From contig CAJUKV010000070.1 of NCBI GenBank assembly GCA_910587305.1, positions 1-12,814 on the forward strand: 12,814 nucleotides of DNA, given 5' to 3'. How positions within the stretch are numbered: the first letter of the stretch is position 1; each line of letters begins with the position of its first letter. Below, in pieces: positions 1 to 6,030 of the stretch. The notes under the pieces are model-generated. The model had not been told where the DNA came from and made no database searches. It was given only the letters and a program-made list of their open reading frames with translations. Origin of the DNA: an uncultured Lachnospiraceae bacterium. GTDB taxonomy: Bacteria; Bacillota; Clostridia; Lachnospirales; Lachnospiraceae. A program made the translations under genes and the position numbers.

Positions 1-160
1 GCTGTACCTCTACAATCCATTTGCCAAGGGAATAATATGTCATAAGCTGCACCAAATTTACCTGTTTGGCAGCAAGTTGTCTGGCATATTGTATTAAATC
101 AATGGAATTTGTAATCAATGAATTCAATGATTGATTTGTTTCTATCATTTCATTTTTCAT
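1..160 (-). CDS. DUF1016 / YhcG-type protein, N-terminal fragment (runs off the window)
   Basis: Only the first 53 codons are present; the gene continues past base 1. The peptide begins MKNEMIETNQSLNSLI and ends TYYSLGKWIVEVQ. The pattern of an A-R-Q...VN..Q..TYY.LGKWIVE segment is what I know from the N-terminal domain of DUF1016 proteins (YhcG family), whose C-terminal half is a predicted PDDEXK nuclease. That nuclease half is outside the window, so nuclease activity cannot be checked here. The ATG at 158-160 is chosen because GGAAGGAG sits 5 bases upstream. The gene follows the AraC-family gene after 128 bp, and no clear promoter or terminator separates them. DUF1016 genes are often seen in accessory or defence-associated regions, so this edge may mark the passage out of the conserved block; that is inference. 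Family assignment rests on a short stretch. Confidence 0.7.
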   Translation of the reverse strand, partial: MKNEMIETNQSLNSLITNSIDLIQYARQLAAKQVNLVQLMTYYSLGKWIVEVQ

Positions 161-238
161 CCGGTCTCCTTCCAATCCATGTGAGCAATGGCTTCCAAAT
201 GCTTCACTTTTTCATACTACGTAAGCACGTTATCATGT

Positions 239-265
239 GAGTGGAAGGTTGAAAACCTTTCGCTC
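239..265 (-). repeat. Small hairpin between the araC-type gene and the DUF1016 gene
   Basis: AAGGTT (245-250) and AACCTT (254-259) pair around a 3-base loop, and the flanks GAG/CTC can extend the stem after a short internal loop. No T-run follows on either strand, so it is not a convincing intrinsic terminator. It lies 24 bases after the AraC-family stop and could be a processing or pausing structure. An 8-base direct repeat CATGTGAG also occurs at 178-185 and 234-241. No promoter is recognisable in this gap. Confidence 0.4.
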
Positions 266-288
266 TTACCTCCAATAATTTAAATTTT

Positions 289-1137
289 CTATTTCCCATA
301 AACATCCGACGGAAGCTGTCCCAGCAGCTTTTTATATGCCCTGCTAAAGGTGGAATAATCCTTAAAACCGCATTCCATGCTGGCAAGTGTTGCGGGCATT
401 CCCGTAAGAATCATCCCTTTGGCGGCCAAAATACGTTTTTCCAGTATATACTGATGCATGGAGTACCCTGTCTCCTCTTTAAATTTCCGCATCATATGGT
501 ACTTGCTCAAATAAAATTGGGCTGACAAAGTCTCGATGGTCAAATCCTTTGAGAGATTTTCATTGATATAATGAATGATTTCCACGATTTTTTTATCATA
601 TCTGGCCATCTTGTGGAAAACCTCAGGGTTGCTGATACAATATCTGTTCAGCTCAATTAAAAATTTTAAAAAAGAAACCCTGCTGTACATGTCCTTCGCA
701 TAAGCATTGTCGCCATTCAGCTTTTCAATCTGCTTTACCGCCTCAAACAGATTCCCGCTTGCCGCCGGTGATAAATGAATCACATTTCCCTGTTCTTTTG
801 AGGCCATCTGAAAACACAAATCCAGCCGTTCTTCCCCTTGCGAGTGTTCCTCCAAAAAATCACCGGAAATATAAAATACATACCTCTCATATGGGGTGGC
901 ATAATCAACAAAGGGCTTATGTATTTCTCCCTTACTTACCAGCAGGATGTCATGGGGCTCTAACCGATATGCCTTACCCTCGATATGATATTCCACATTT
1001 CCCGAGATAAACCAAATCAGTTTATGGAAATCATGATAATGATAAACGTATTCCCTCCTGCTTATATCCTTTAAATAAAATAATCGGAACTTTTGAAGCA
1101 GGTATCCGCTTTTTACTGATTCCTGAATTTCATTCAT
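289..1137 (-). CDS. AraC-family transcriptional regulator with N-terminal cupin sensor
   Basis: Predicted DNA-binding regulator of 282 residues, the usual AraC/XylS size. Residues about 28-90 look like the cupin-type sensing domain, with a histidine-rich YHYHDFH segment at 32-38 and PHDILLVSKGEIH at 61-73. Residues 183-281 form the AraC DNA-binding domain with two helix-turn-helix units (about 204-224 and 251-273, the second containing ECGFKDYSTFSRAYKK). The start ATG (1135-1137) lies inside the end of the GH25 gene, whose stop is at 1130-1132. The 8-bp overlap indicates co-transcription and probably translational coupling. The cupin domain suggests control by a small ligand, perhaps a sugar or cell-wall fragment; this is inference from family and neighbour, not visible in the sequence. 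Its targets are unknown, and the GH25 promoter itself is a candidate. No damage or frameshift is seen. Confidence 0.93.
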   Translation of the reverse strand: MNEIQESVKSGYLLQKFRLFYLKDISRREYVYHYHDFHKLIWFISGNVEYHIEGKAYRLEPHDILLVSKGEIHKPFVDYATPYERYVFYISGDFLEEHSQGEERLDLCFQMASKEQGNVIHLSPAASGNLFEAVKQIEKLNGDNAYAKDMYSRVSFLKFLIELNRYCISNPEVFHKMARYDKKIVEIIHYINENLSKDLTIETLSAQFYLSKYHMMRKFKEETGYSMHQYILEKRILAAKGMILTGMPATLASMECGFKDYSTFSRAYKKLLGQLPSDVYGK

Positions 1138-2224
1138 TTCCCTGCACGTAATCCTTCATACAAATATTCATATCCACATCCGCATAAATTCCCGCAATCT
1201 TTCCCTTAGAGGAATACTGCCAGATATTGAATGCGTAAGGGAAATAAACCGTTTCGTCATAATAGGCAAACCATTTCTCATAATCTTCCAACTGCTCCAT
1301 GTCAAGCATTATCATAAAAGTCTTTAAATTTCCATAAATCATAGGCGTATAGCCCGCCTCTTTGATGGTCTCGCAAAAGGCAACCGCCACCTTGGTGTAT
1401 TCCTCCTTTGTCATCTTTGCCGTCCTGGCCGAAGCGCTTTCCGTCTCCTCTAAATCCAGTACCACAGGGTATGTAATCTCATATGGCTCTATCAGATCAA
1501 CTACGAACTCAGCCTCCTCCTTTGCTTCCTCCGGGGTCATGGCCTGGGTATAAAAATAAATTCCTACGGCAACATCATTTTCAGCCGCCCCTTCCACATT
1601 ATCTGCGAAAAACTCGTCCTCCACCAGCTTTCCTTCCGTGCTTCCCCGATAACCTGCCCGGATAAAAGCATAGGAGACGCCGTCCTTAGCCACCTTGTCC
1701 CATTCAATCTCCCCCTGATGTTTGGAAACGTCTATCCCTTTTACGGAGCGGATATTTCTTTCTTCATCCACATAAACAATCTCTTCGTTCTCCTGTTTTA
1801 CAAAATTCTCATAGACATAGTCATGCTTTTTCAGCGTATCGGAAATCGGGAAAAAAGAATACCCTCCATCCGCATACACCACGATTTCCTCCGGGAAAAA
1901 ACTTCTCAATAACGAAACCGTGCTTTCCCCCTCACTTATCCTCCGCTTTATCTCTTCCAGAAAGTTATTTCTTTCATCCTCCCTCTCCCGCAAAGAATTT
2001 TCGGCCAGATAGGCGTCTAAATCCTCCTGGGTATAAATATATTCCAGCTCATGCTCCTCTAACCTGCTCATCACCTCTTCGCCCTCATTTTGCAGACTAT
2101 AATTTTGCAGCACAAGGACAATACAGCCTGTCAGAGCAGTCAGGGCAATCAGACAAAAAATAATATTGCTGATAAGACTCATCTGCTGCTTTCTTCTATT
2201 TCTCTTTGCCGTCGCTTTACTCAT
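1130..2224 (-). CDS. Membrane-anchored glycoside hydrolase family 25 (lysozyme-like muramidase)
   Basis: A 364-residue protein. Residues 1-15 are strongly basic (KRNRRKQQ), followed by one hydrophobic segment at about 16-40, then a charged, probably coiled stretch to about 105, and a GH25 domain at about 163-358. The domain opens with GIDVSKHQG (Asp165) and carries the catalytic-type pair in VVLDLEE (Asp257, Glu259). It ends with WQYSSKGKIAGIYADVDMN. GH25 enzymes cleave the beta-1,4 bond between N-acetylmuramic acid and N-acetylglucosamine in peptidoglycan. The layout predicts a type II orientation with the enzyme outside the cell. An LTGC motif at 31-34 resembles a lipobox, but hydrophobic residues continue after the Cys, so a membrane anchor is more likely. 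GGAAGAG precedes the chosen ATG. The gene has its own upstream promoter and overlaps the AraC-family gene. Use in wall remodelling is inferred. Confidence 0.92.
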   Translation of the reverse strand: MSKATAKRNRRKQQMSLISNIIFCLIALTALTGCIVLVLQNYSLQNEGEEVMSRLEEHELEYIYTQEDLDAYLAENSLREREDERNNFLEEIKRRISEGESTVSLLRSFFPEEIVVYADGGYSFFPISDTLKKHDYVYENFVKQENEEIVYVDEERNIRSVKGIDVSKHQGEIEWDKVAKDGVSYAFIRAGYRGSTEGKLVEDEFFADNVEGAAENDVAVGIYFYTQAMTPEEAKEEAEFVVDLIEPYEITYPVVLDLEETESASARTAKMTKEEYTKVAVAFCETIKEAGYTPMIYGNLKTFMIMLDMEQLEDYEKWFAYYDETVYFPYAFNIWQYSSKGKIAGIYADVDMNICMKDYVQGNE

Positions 2225-2312
2225 CTTCTCTTCCGAACCTTTCTCCCTCTATCGTCTCAGCTCAACCTCCGGTCAACCTGCTACAATCTATCATCTACCT
2301 ATCTACCAGATT

Positions 2313-2341
2313 AGTATATTATGAACTTCAATCTTTTTCAA
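2313..2341 (-). promoter_or_regulatory. SigA-type promoter for the GH25-araC pair
   Basis: On the minus strand TTGAAA (2336-2341) and TATACT (2313-2318) are separated by exactly 17 bases. Each box matches the SigA consensus at 5 of 6 positions. Transcription should start near 2306, giving a leader of about 80 bases before the GH25 ATG at 2224. The leader contains two copies of AGGTTGA separated by CCGG (2262-2268 and 2273-2279) and a run of imperfect GGTAGATA-like units (about 2282-2310). Confidence 0.7.
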
Positions 2342-2473
2342 TTGTTTATCCTTTCCATTTTTCATAACCTGTAAAAAATCTTACATACTTTGCTCGCGGA
2401 AATAAAAATCTCGGGCTAAGTAATTGCAATAACTTTCTTTAAACGCTGCCACTTAAGGATAATCGAAAATGTA

Positions 2474-2611
2474 GCTCAGAGCGAATAGAAATTCAGTAAG
2501 GAACCCTTATAAAAACGCCAGCGCTTAACGAGGTCCTTCACGAGTTTAGCGTCTGCTGCGTTTTTATAGAGCGAAAGCGCGGTGACGACTGAATTTCTAT
2601 TCACTCTGAGC
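2474..2611. repeat. 138-bp imperfect palindrome (MITE-like or structured-RNA element)
   Basis: The outer arms 2474-2496 and 2589-2611 are 23 bases each and complementary at 22 of 23 positions. Inside them a second perfect 11-bp stem pairs 2508-2518 with 2558-2568 (TATAAAAACGC / GCGTTTTTATA), and a third, CGCTTAAC with GTTTAGCG (2522-2529 / 2544-2551), pairs at 7 of 8. The three nested stems make one long hairpin covering a third of the 421-bp gap between the YitT gene and the GH25 promoter. The A5/T5 flanks of the middle stem could let it end transcription from either side, since I see no other terminator after the YitT gene. GGATAA occurs on both sides (2457-2462 and 2616-2621), but it does not abut the arms, so a target duplication is doubtful. 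No ORF lies inside. The remaining gap, 2342-2473, shows nothing I can name. Confidence 0.75.
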
Positions 2612-2645
2612 GGCCGGATAACCAACATGTGAAAAACAACCTCAA

Positions 2646-3503
2646 TCAAAGCTTCTCCCCAAAATAACTTTTATACCCCTCTCCATATATTTCCGAGGCA
2701 TTGGTAATAATCATAAAGGCGCTCCCGTCCTCCTGTCTGACCACTTCCTCCACCTTATGCGCAATCTGTTTCTTTACCACGCAGAAAATCACCTGCTTTT
2801 CCTCTTTTTTGTATGCCCCGGTACCCGAAAGCTGGGTAACGCCCACATTGACCTCTTTCAATATCCGCTCCGTAATGGCCGCGGAAGAATTGCTGATAAT
2901 ATAAATCAGCTTTGCCTCGTCCCTGCCATACAAAATCATATCAAGCACCTGCGACGTCACCACTGCGGATATGATACTGTAGAGCACTGCTTCCACATTT
3001 CCAAATACAATTCCACCCACTCCTATAATGATGCTGTCCACCGCCAGAAAAATAGTGCCTGTTTTTAAGTGGGGCTTTTTTAGCCGAAGGCATTTTACCA
3101 GGATATCGGTTCCTCCTGTCGTAGCGCCGGCGCGCAGCACATAGCCTACCCCTACCGCCACAAGCACGCCGCCAAATACGGCGCCAAGCAGTGGCTGTCC
3201 GGTAAGGGGCGGCATAAGCTGAAAAAGATTGGTGGCCACTGAAATCATAAAGGTGGCATACAGGGTAGATAAAATAAATTTGACGCCAAATTTCCATATC
3301 CCCAAAAGCAAAATGGGTATGTTAATCAGCAGAAACATTGTACCGGTTTCAATGGGAATTAAACGGCTTAAAATAATGGAAAGCCCCGACGCCCCGCCCG
3401 GCGCAAGATCATTGGGATCGATAAAAAGACTGATCCCCGCTCCAAAAATAAAAGACGCTATTGTAATTGTGAAATACTTTTTCAAAAACTTTATCATTTC
3501 CAT
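2646..3503 (-). CDS. YitT-family integral membrane protein with C-terminal DUF2179 domain
   Basis: A 285-residue protein, normal for the YitT family (UPF0750). Residues 1-195 hold five to six hydrophobic segments (about 9-28, 55-75, 76-95, 105-124, 150-170 and 172-192). Two conserved-looking motifs are present: FIDPNDLAPGGASGLS (27-42) and RAGATTGGTDILVK (124-137). Residues about 197-280 form the soluble DUF2179 domain (GVTQLSGTGAYKKEEKQVIFCVV...). The molecular function of this family is not established; it is usually listed as a membrane protein or possible transporter, and I do not assign a substrate. The start ATG has GAGGGA 5 bases upstream; a second ATG two codons later is less well placed. 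The 230-bp gap above it holds the ilvA terminator, but no clear promoter box could be found. Confidence 0.9.
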   Translation of the reverse strand: MEMIKFLKKYFTITIASFIFGAGISLFIDPNDLAPGGASGLSIILSRLIPIETGTMFLLINIPILLLGIWKFGVKFILSTLYATFMISVATNLFQLMPPLTGQPLLGAVFGGVLVAVGVGYVLRAGATTGGTDILVKCLRLKKPHLKTGTIFLAVDSIIIGVGGIVFGNVEAVLYSIISAVVTSQVLDMILYGRDEAKLIYIISNSSAAITERILKEVNVGVTQLSGTGAYKKEEKQVIFCVVKKQIAHKVEEVVRQEDGSAFMIITNASEIYGEGYKSYFGEKL

Positions 3504-3540
3504 CTTAATCCCTCACTCCTGCCAGCAGCCTGCAAATTAA

Positions 3541-3660
3541 GCCGGCACAATATTGCATCAACCTCGGACGTCCTTCCTGGGCCGGCCTATTTTAAATCGA
3601 GCAGGGAAGGTTTTCTCCCCACCCGCCAAGCGGTCCGCACGCCACTTTAATGGCATATTT
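3541..3660. other. GC-rich intergenic stretch with several short palindromes
   Basis: Between the ilvA terminator and the YitT gene lie GCCGGC (3541-3546), GGACGTCC (3566-3573), GGCCGGCC (3580-3587), CCGC-caa-GCGG (3623-3633) and GCCA-cttta-a-TGGC (3641-3654). I see no ORF and no convincing promoter. The clustering of short inverted repeats looks like decayed intergenic repeat material, but none of it matches the TTCTTAGGCGGC family well. Confidence 0.35.
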
Positions 3661-3681
3661 CATCTGTACGACTCTGTGCAC

Positions 3682-3714
3682 AAAAACCGCATACCTCTAT
3701 AGTATACGGTTTTT
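3682..3714 (-). terminator. Intrinsic terminator after ilvA (symmetric, could work both ways)
   Basis: Arms AAAAACCGCATAC (3682-3694) and GTATACGGTTTTT (3702-3714) pair at 12 of 13 positions around a 7-base loop. On the minus strand the stem ends in a T-run and lies 21 bases beyond the ilvA stop. The A-run and T-run flanks make it symmetric, although no plus-strand gene needs it here. Confidence 0.85.
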
Positions 3715-3735
3715 ACTCATAAAATATATATTTCG

Positions 3736-4959
3736 TCACATAATCGTGCGAACCGGCTTAGGCTGATAGCCGCTTTGCTCCAAAGCGCGCATAATCTGCT
3801 GCTTATGTTCCGTTCCAAAAGCTTCCAGTGTAATGCGAAGTTCCACGGCGTCATTGCGGTTGATGGACACAAACTGATTATGCTCCAGCTTAATAACATT
3901 ACCGTTCTGCTTTGCAATCACATCGGCCACATGACAGAGCTCACCCGGCTTATCCGGCAGACGTACGGACACTGTGAAGATACGATCGCGCATGATAAGT
4001 CCCTGTTGAACCACCGACGACATGGTAATCACATCCATGTTCCCGCCGCTTAAAATAGCTACCACTCTTTTCTTTTTCTCCTTAAGATGTTTTAAAGCGG
4101 CAACCGTAAGCAGACCGGAATTTTCCACCACCATCTTATGATTTTCCACCATGTCAAGAAAGGCAACCACCAGTTCTTCATCCGGTACGGTAATAATATC
4201 ATCAAGATTTTTGCTAAGGTAAGGAAAAATTTTTTCTCCCGGCGTTTTGACTGCGGTACCGTCCGCAATGGTGCTTATCCTGTCCAAAGTAACAACTTTA
4301 CCCGCTTTTAAGGAGGCTTTCAGACAGCTTGCCCCTTCCGGCTCCACGCCAGTCACCTTGATTTTGGGATTTAAAAGCTTTGCAAGGGTGGAAACCCCTG
4401 TGGCAAGGCCCCCGCCCCCCACAGGCACCAGTATTTCATCCACCAGAGGGAGCTCCTTAAAAATCTCCATTGCAATGGTTCCCTGTCCCGTGGCCACAGC
4501 CAAATCGTCAAAGGGATGGATAAAAGTGTATCCGTTTTCTTTCGCAAGCTGATAGGCATGTTCGCAGGCTTCGTCGTACACATCCCCAAAAAGGACCACC
4601 TCGGCCCCGTAATTTTTGGTTCTGTTTACCTTAATGAGAGGGGTAGTGGTAGGCATAACAATGACAGCCTTGGCCCCAAAGCATTTCGCCGCATAGGCCA
4701 CCCCCTGAGCATGGTTTCCGGCGGAAGCGGTAATCAGCCCCTTTTCACGCTCCTGGGGCGATAATGTGCTTAATTTGTAATAGGCTCCCCGCAGCTTATA
4801 AGCCCCTGTAAACTGCATATTTTCAGGCTTTAAATAAACCTTGTTTCCTGTCTGTGCACTGTAAAAGTCACTGTATACCAGCTTGGTTTCCTGGGTTACC
4901 TTCCTGACCGTCTCCGCCGCTTCCTCAAATTTATCCAGCGTCAGCATCTTTTCCTCCAT
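3736..4959 (-). CDS. ilvA: Threonine ammonia-lyase (threonine dehydratase), PLP-dependent, with ACT domain
   Basis: Converts L-threonine to 2-oxobutanoate and ammonia in the cytoplasm, feeding isoleucine synthesis or threonine catabolism. From the ATG at 4959 the protein has 407 residues, typical of the short single-ACT form. Fold-type II PLP motifs are present: the Schiff-base lysine in FTGAYKLRGA (Lys55), the substrate loop SAGNHAQGVA (79-88) and the glycine-rich phosphate loop GGGGLATG (181-188). A C-terminal ACT domain (about 322-402, RIFTVSVRLPDKPGEL...) probably binds an allosteric effector. The frame is open for 17 codons above this ATG, but AAAGGAGG (4969-4976) stands 9 bases before it, and the extra codons fall in repeat sequence, so the shorter form is preferred. 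The catabolic (tdcB-like) and biosynthetic (ilvA) roles cannot be separated here. No promoter is visible; readthrough from ftsY is possible. Confidence 0.93.
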   Translation of the reverse strand: MEEKMLTLDKFEEAAETVRKVTQETKLVYSDFYSAQTGNKVYLKPENMQFTGAYKLRGAYYKLSTLSPQEREKGLITASAGNHAQGVAYAAKCFGAKAVIVMPTTTPLIKVNRTKNYGAEVVLFGDVYDEACEHAYQLAKENGYTFIHPFDDLAVATGQGTIAMEIFKELPLVDEILVPVGGGGLATGVSTLAKLLNPKIKVTGVEPEGASCLKASLKAGKVVTLDRISTIADGTAVKTPGEKIFPYLSKNLDDIITVPDEELVVAFLDMVENHKMVVENSGLLTVAALKHLKEKKKRVVAILSGGNMDVITMSSVVQQGLIMRDRIFTVSVRLPDKPGELCHVADVIAKQNGNVIKLEHNQFVSINRNDAVELRITLEAFGTEHKQQIMRALEQSGYQPKPVRTIM

Positions 4960-4968
4960 GTCCTGTTT

Positions 4969-4976
4969 CCTCCTTT
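4969..4976 (-). promoter_or_regulatory. Ribosome binding site that fixes the ilvA start
   Basis: AAAGGAGG, a near-perfect anti-16S match, is 9 bases upstream of the ATG at 4957-4959. It directly abuts a repeat arm (4977-5000), so pairing of that arm would probably hide this site. Confidence 0.85.
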
Positions 4977-5000
4977 GCCGCCTTAAAAAATATTCATCTC
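4977..5000 (-). repeat. Second copy of the ftsY-end repeat arm, beside the ilvA ribosome binding site
   Basis: This 24-base segment matches 5090-5113 at 22 of 24 positions in the same orientation. It is followed in the plus direction by CACTTCCC-N3-ATGCCGC (5008-5025) and a small TGCCG/CGGCA hairpin (5020-5034). The same spaced motif recurs beside the hairpin at 10376-10440. It can pair with the anti-copy arm at 5056-5081 over about 21 bases. Confidence 0.75.
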
Positions 5001-5055
5001 TTTTCCGCACTTCCCCACATGCCGCTTAACGGCACTATCAATACGTAAACTATTT

Positions 5056-5113
5056 GAGATGACTTAGATTTTTTAGGCGGCGTCTTTTTGCCGCCTTAGA
5101 AAATCTTCATCTC
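5056..5113. repeat. Long hairpin repeat at the end of ftsY (TTAGGCGGC family, copy A)
   Basis: Arms 5056-5081 and 5090-5113 pair in three blocks (GAGATGA, AGATTTT and GGCGGC; 20 pairs) around an 8-base loop. The ftsY stop codon (5107-5109) lies inside one arm. No T-run follows the stem on either strand, so it is not a standard terminator. The core TTAGGCGGC...GCCGCCTTAG is shared with the hairpins at 10376-10440 and 12623-12654. Confidence 0.8.
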
Positions 5114-6030
5114 ATTTCTACATCAAATAAAGCGTTCACAAACTGCTCCGAATCAAACTTTTGCAAATCATTAAGCGTCTCGCCCACACCAATGTATTTC
5201 ACCGGTATGTTCAGCTCGGACTGAATGGCAACCGCAATGCCGCCTTTTGAGGTGCCGTCCATCTTTGTCAGAATAATTCCGGTAAGCTGTGCGGTTTCTC
5301 CAAACTCTCTTGCCTGGTTTAGTGCATTTTGTCCTGTGGTTCCATCCAGCACAATCAAATTCTCCCTATGGGCGTCAGGGAACTCACGGTCTATAATGCG
5401 GTTCATTTTTTTCAGCTCTTCCATCAGGTTACGTTTATTGTGAAGCCGGCCTGCGGTATCGCAGATCAAAACATCCGTATGTCTTGCCTTTGCCGCGCTC
5501 ACCGCGTCAAAAACCACGCTGGAAGGATCCGCCCCCTGGGCCCCCGCTATAATATCCACCCCCGCGCGGTTTGCCCACTCGGTAAGCTGTTCACAGGCGG
5601 CTGCTCTGTAGGTATCGGCAGCGGCAATCAGAACCTTTCTCCCCTGGGCCTTTAAAATTCCGGCCAGCTTTCCCACCGAGGTGGTCTTTCCCACGCCGTT
5701 AACCCCAATAACCATCACAATAGACTGCTTATGTTCAAAGTCATAAGCCGTCTCCTCGACTTTCATCTGTTCTTTGATGTTCTCTATCAAAAATGATTTA
5801 CATTCGGCCGGCTCCTTTAAATGGTTTTCCTTTACCTGCCTTCTTAGCCGCTCCAGGATATCTCCCGTTGCGTTTACCCCGATATCCCCCATAATCAGGA
5901 TTTCCTCGAGCTCCTCATAGAACTCCTCGTCAATAGAAGAAAAACCGTTGAACACGGAATCAATCCCATGAACAATATTGTTTCTGGTCTTCGTAAGTCC
6001 TTCTTTTAATCTGCTGAAAAATCCGGCCAT
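5107..6030 (-). CDS. ftsY: Signal recognition particle receptor FtsY
   Basis: SRP GTPase receptor that docks ribosome-SRP complexes at the membrane and hands nascent chains to SecYEG. The 307 residues comprise an N domain (about 1-95) and a G domain with the family motifs: P-loop GVNGVGKTT (109-117), DTYRAAACEQL (139-149), DTAGR (191-195), TKMDGTSKGG (255-264) and GVGETLNDLQKFD (281-293). The long acidic A domain of enterobacterial FtsY is absent, as is normal in Firmicutes. Membrane contact probably comes from the amphipathic start MAGFFSRLKEGLTK. The ATG shares one base with the smc stop (TGATG), so translation is likely coupled to smc. The last two codons and the stop form part of a hairpin arm that continues into the gap before ilvA. 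Confidence 0.97.
   Translation of the reverse strand: MAGFFSRLKEGLTKTRNNIVHGIDSVFNGFSSIDEEFYEELEEILIMGDIGVNATGDILERLRRQVKENHLKEPAECKSFLIENIKEQMKVEETAYDFEHKQSIVMVIGVNGVGKTTSVGKLAGILKAQGRKVLIAAADTYRAAACEQLTEWANRAGVDIIAGAQGADPSSVVFDAVSAAKARHTDVLICDTAGRLHNKRNLMEELKKMNRIIDREFPDAHRENLIVLDGTTGQNALNQAREFGETAQLTGIILTKMDGTSKGGIAVAIQSELNIPVKYIGVGETLNDLQKFDSEQFVNALFDVEMR

Noticed and set aside
204..386. 60-codon minus-strand frame overlapping the end of the AraC-type gene
   Set aside because: Mostly an alternate frame of the helix-turn-helix region, with no ribosome site and no family likeness.
2123..2134. Lipoprotein signal in the GH25 protein (LTGC)
   Set aside because: The hydrophobic run continues past the cysteine (IVLVLQ), which fits a membrane anchor better than lipoprotein processing.
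5010..5106. T-box or amino-acid riboswitch before ilvA
   Set aside because: No T-box consensus stretch (AGGGTGG-type) or specifier loop could be found; the structure is explained by repeats.
5056..5113. Rho-independent terminator after ftsY
   Set aside because: Strong stem but no T-run after it on the minus strand; the T-rich segment is in the plus-strand loop.
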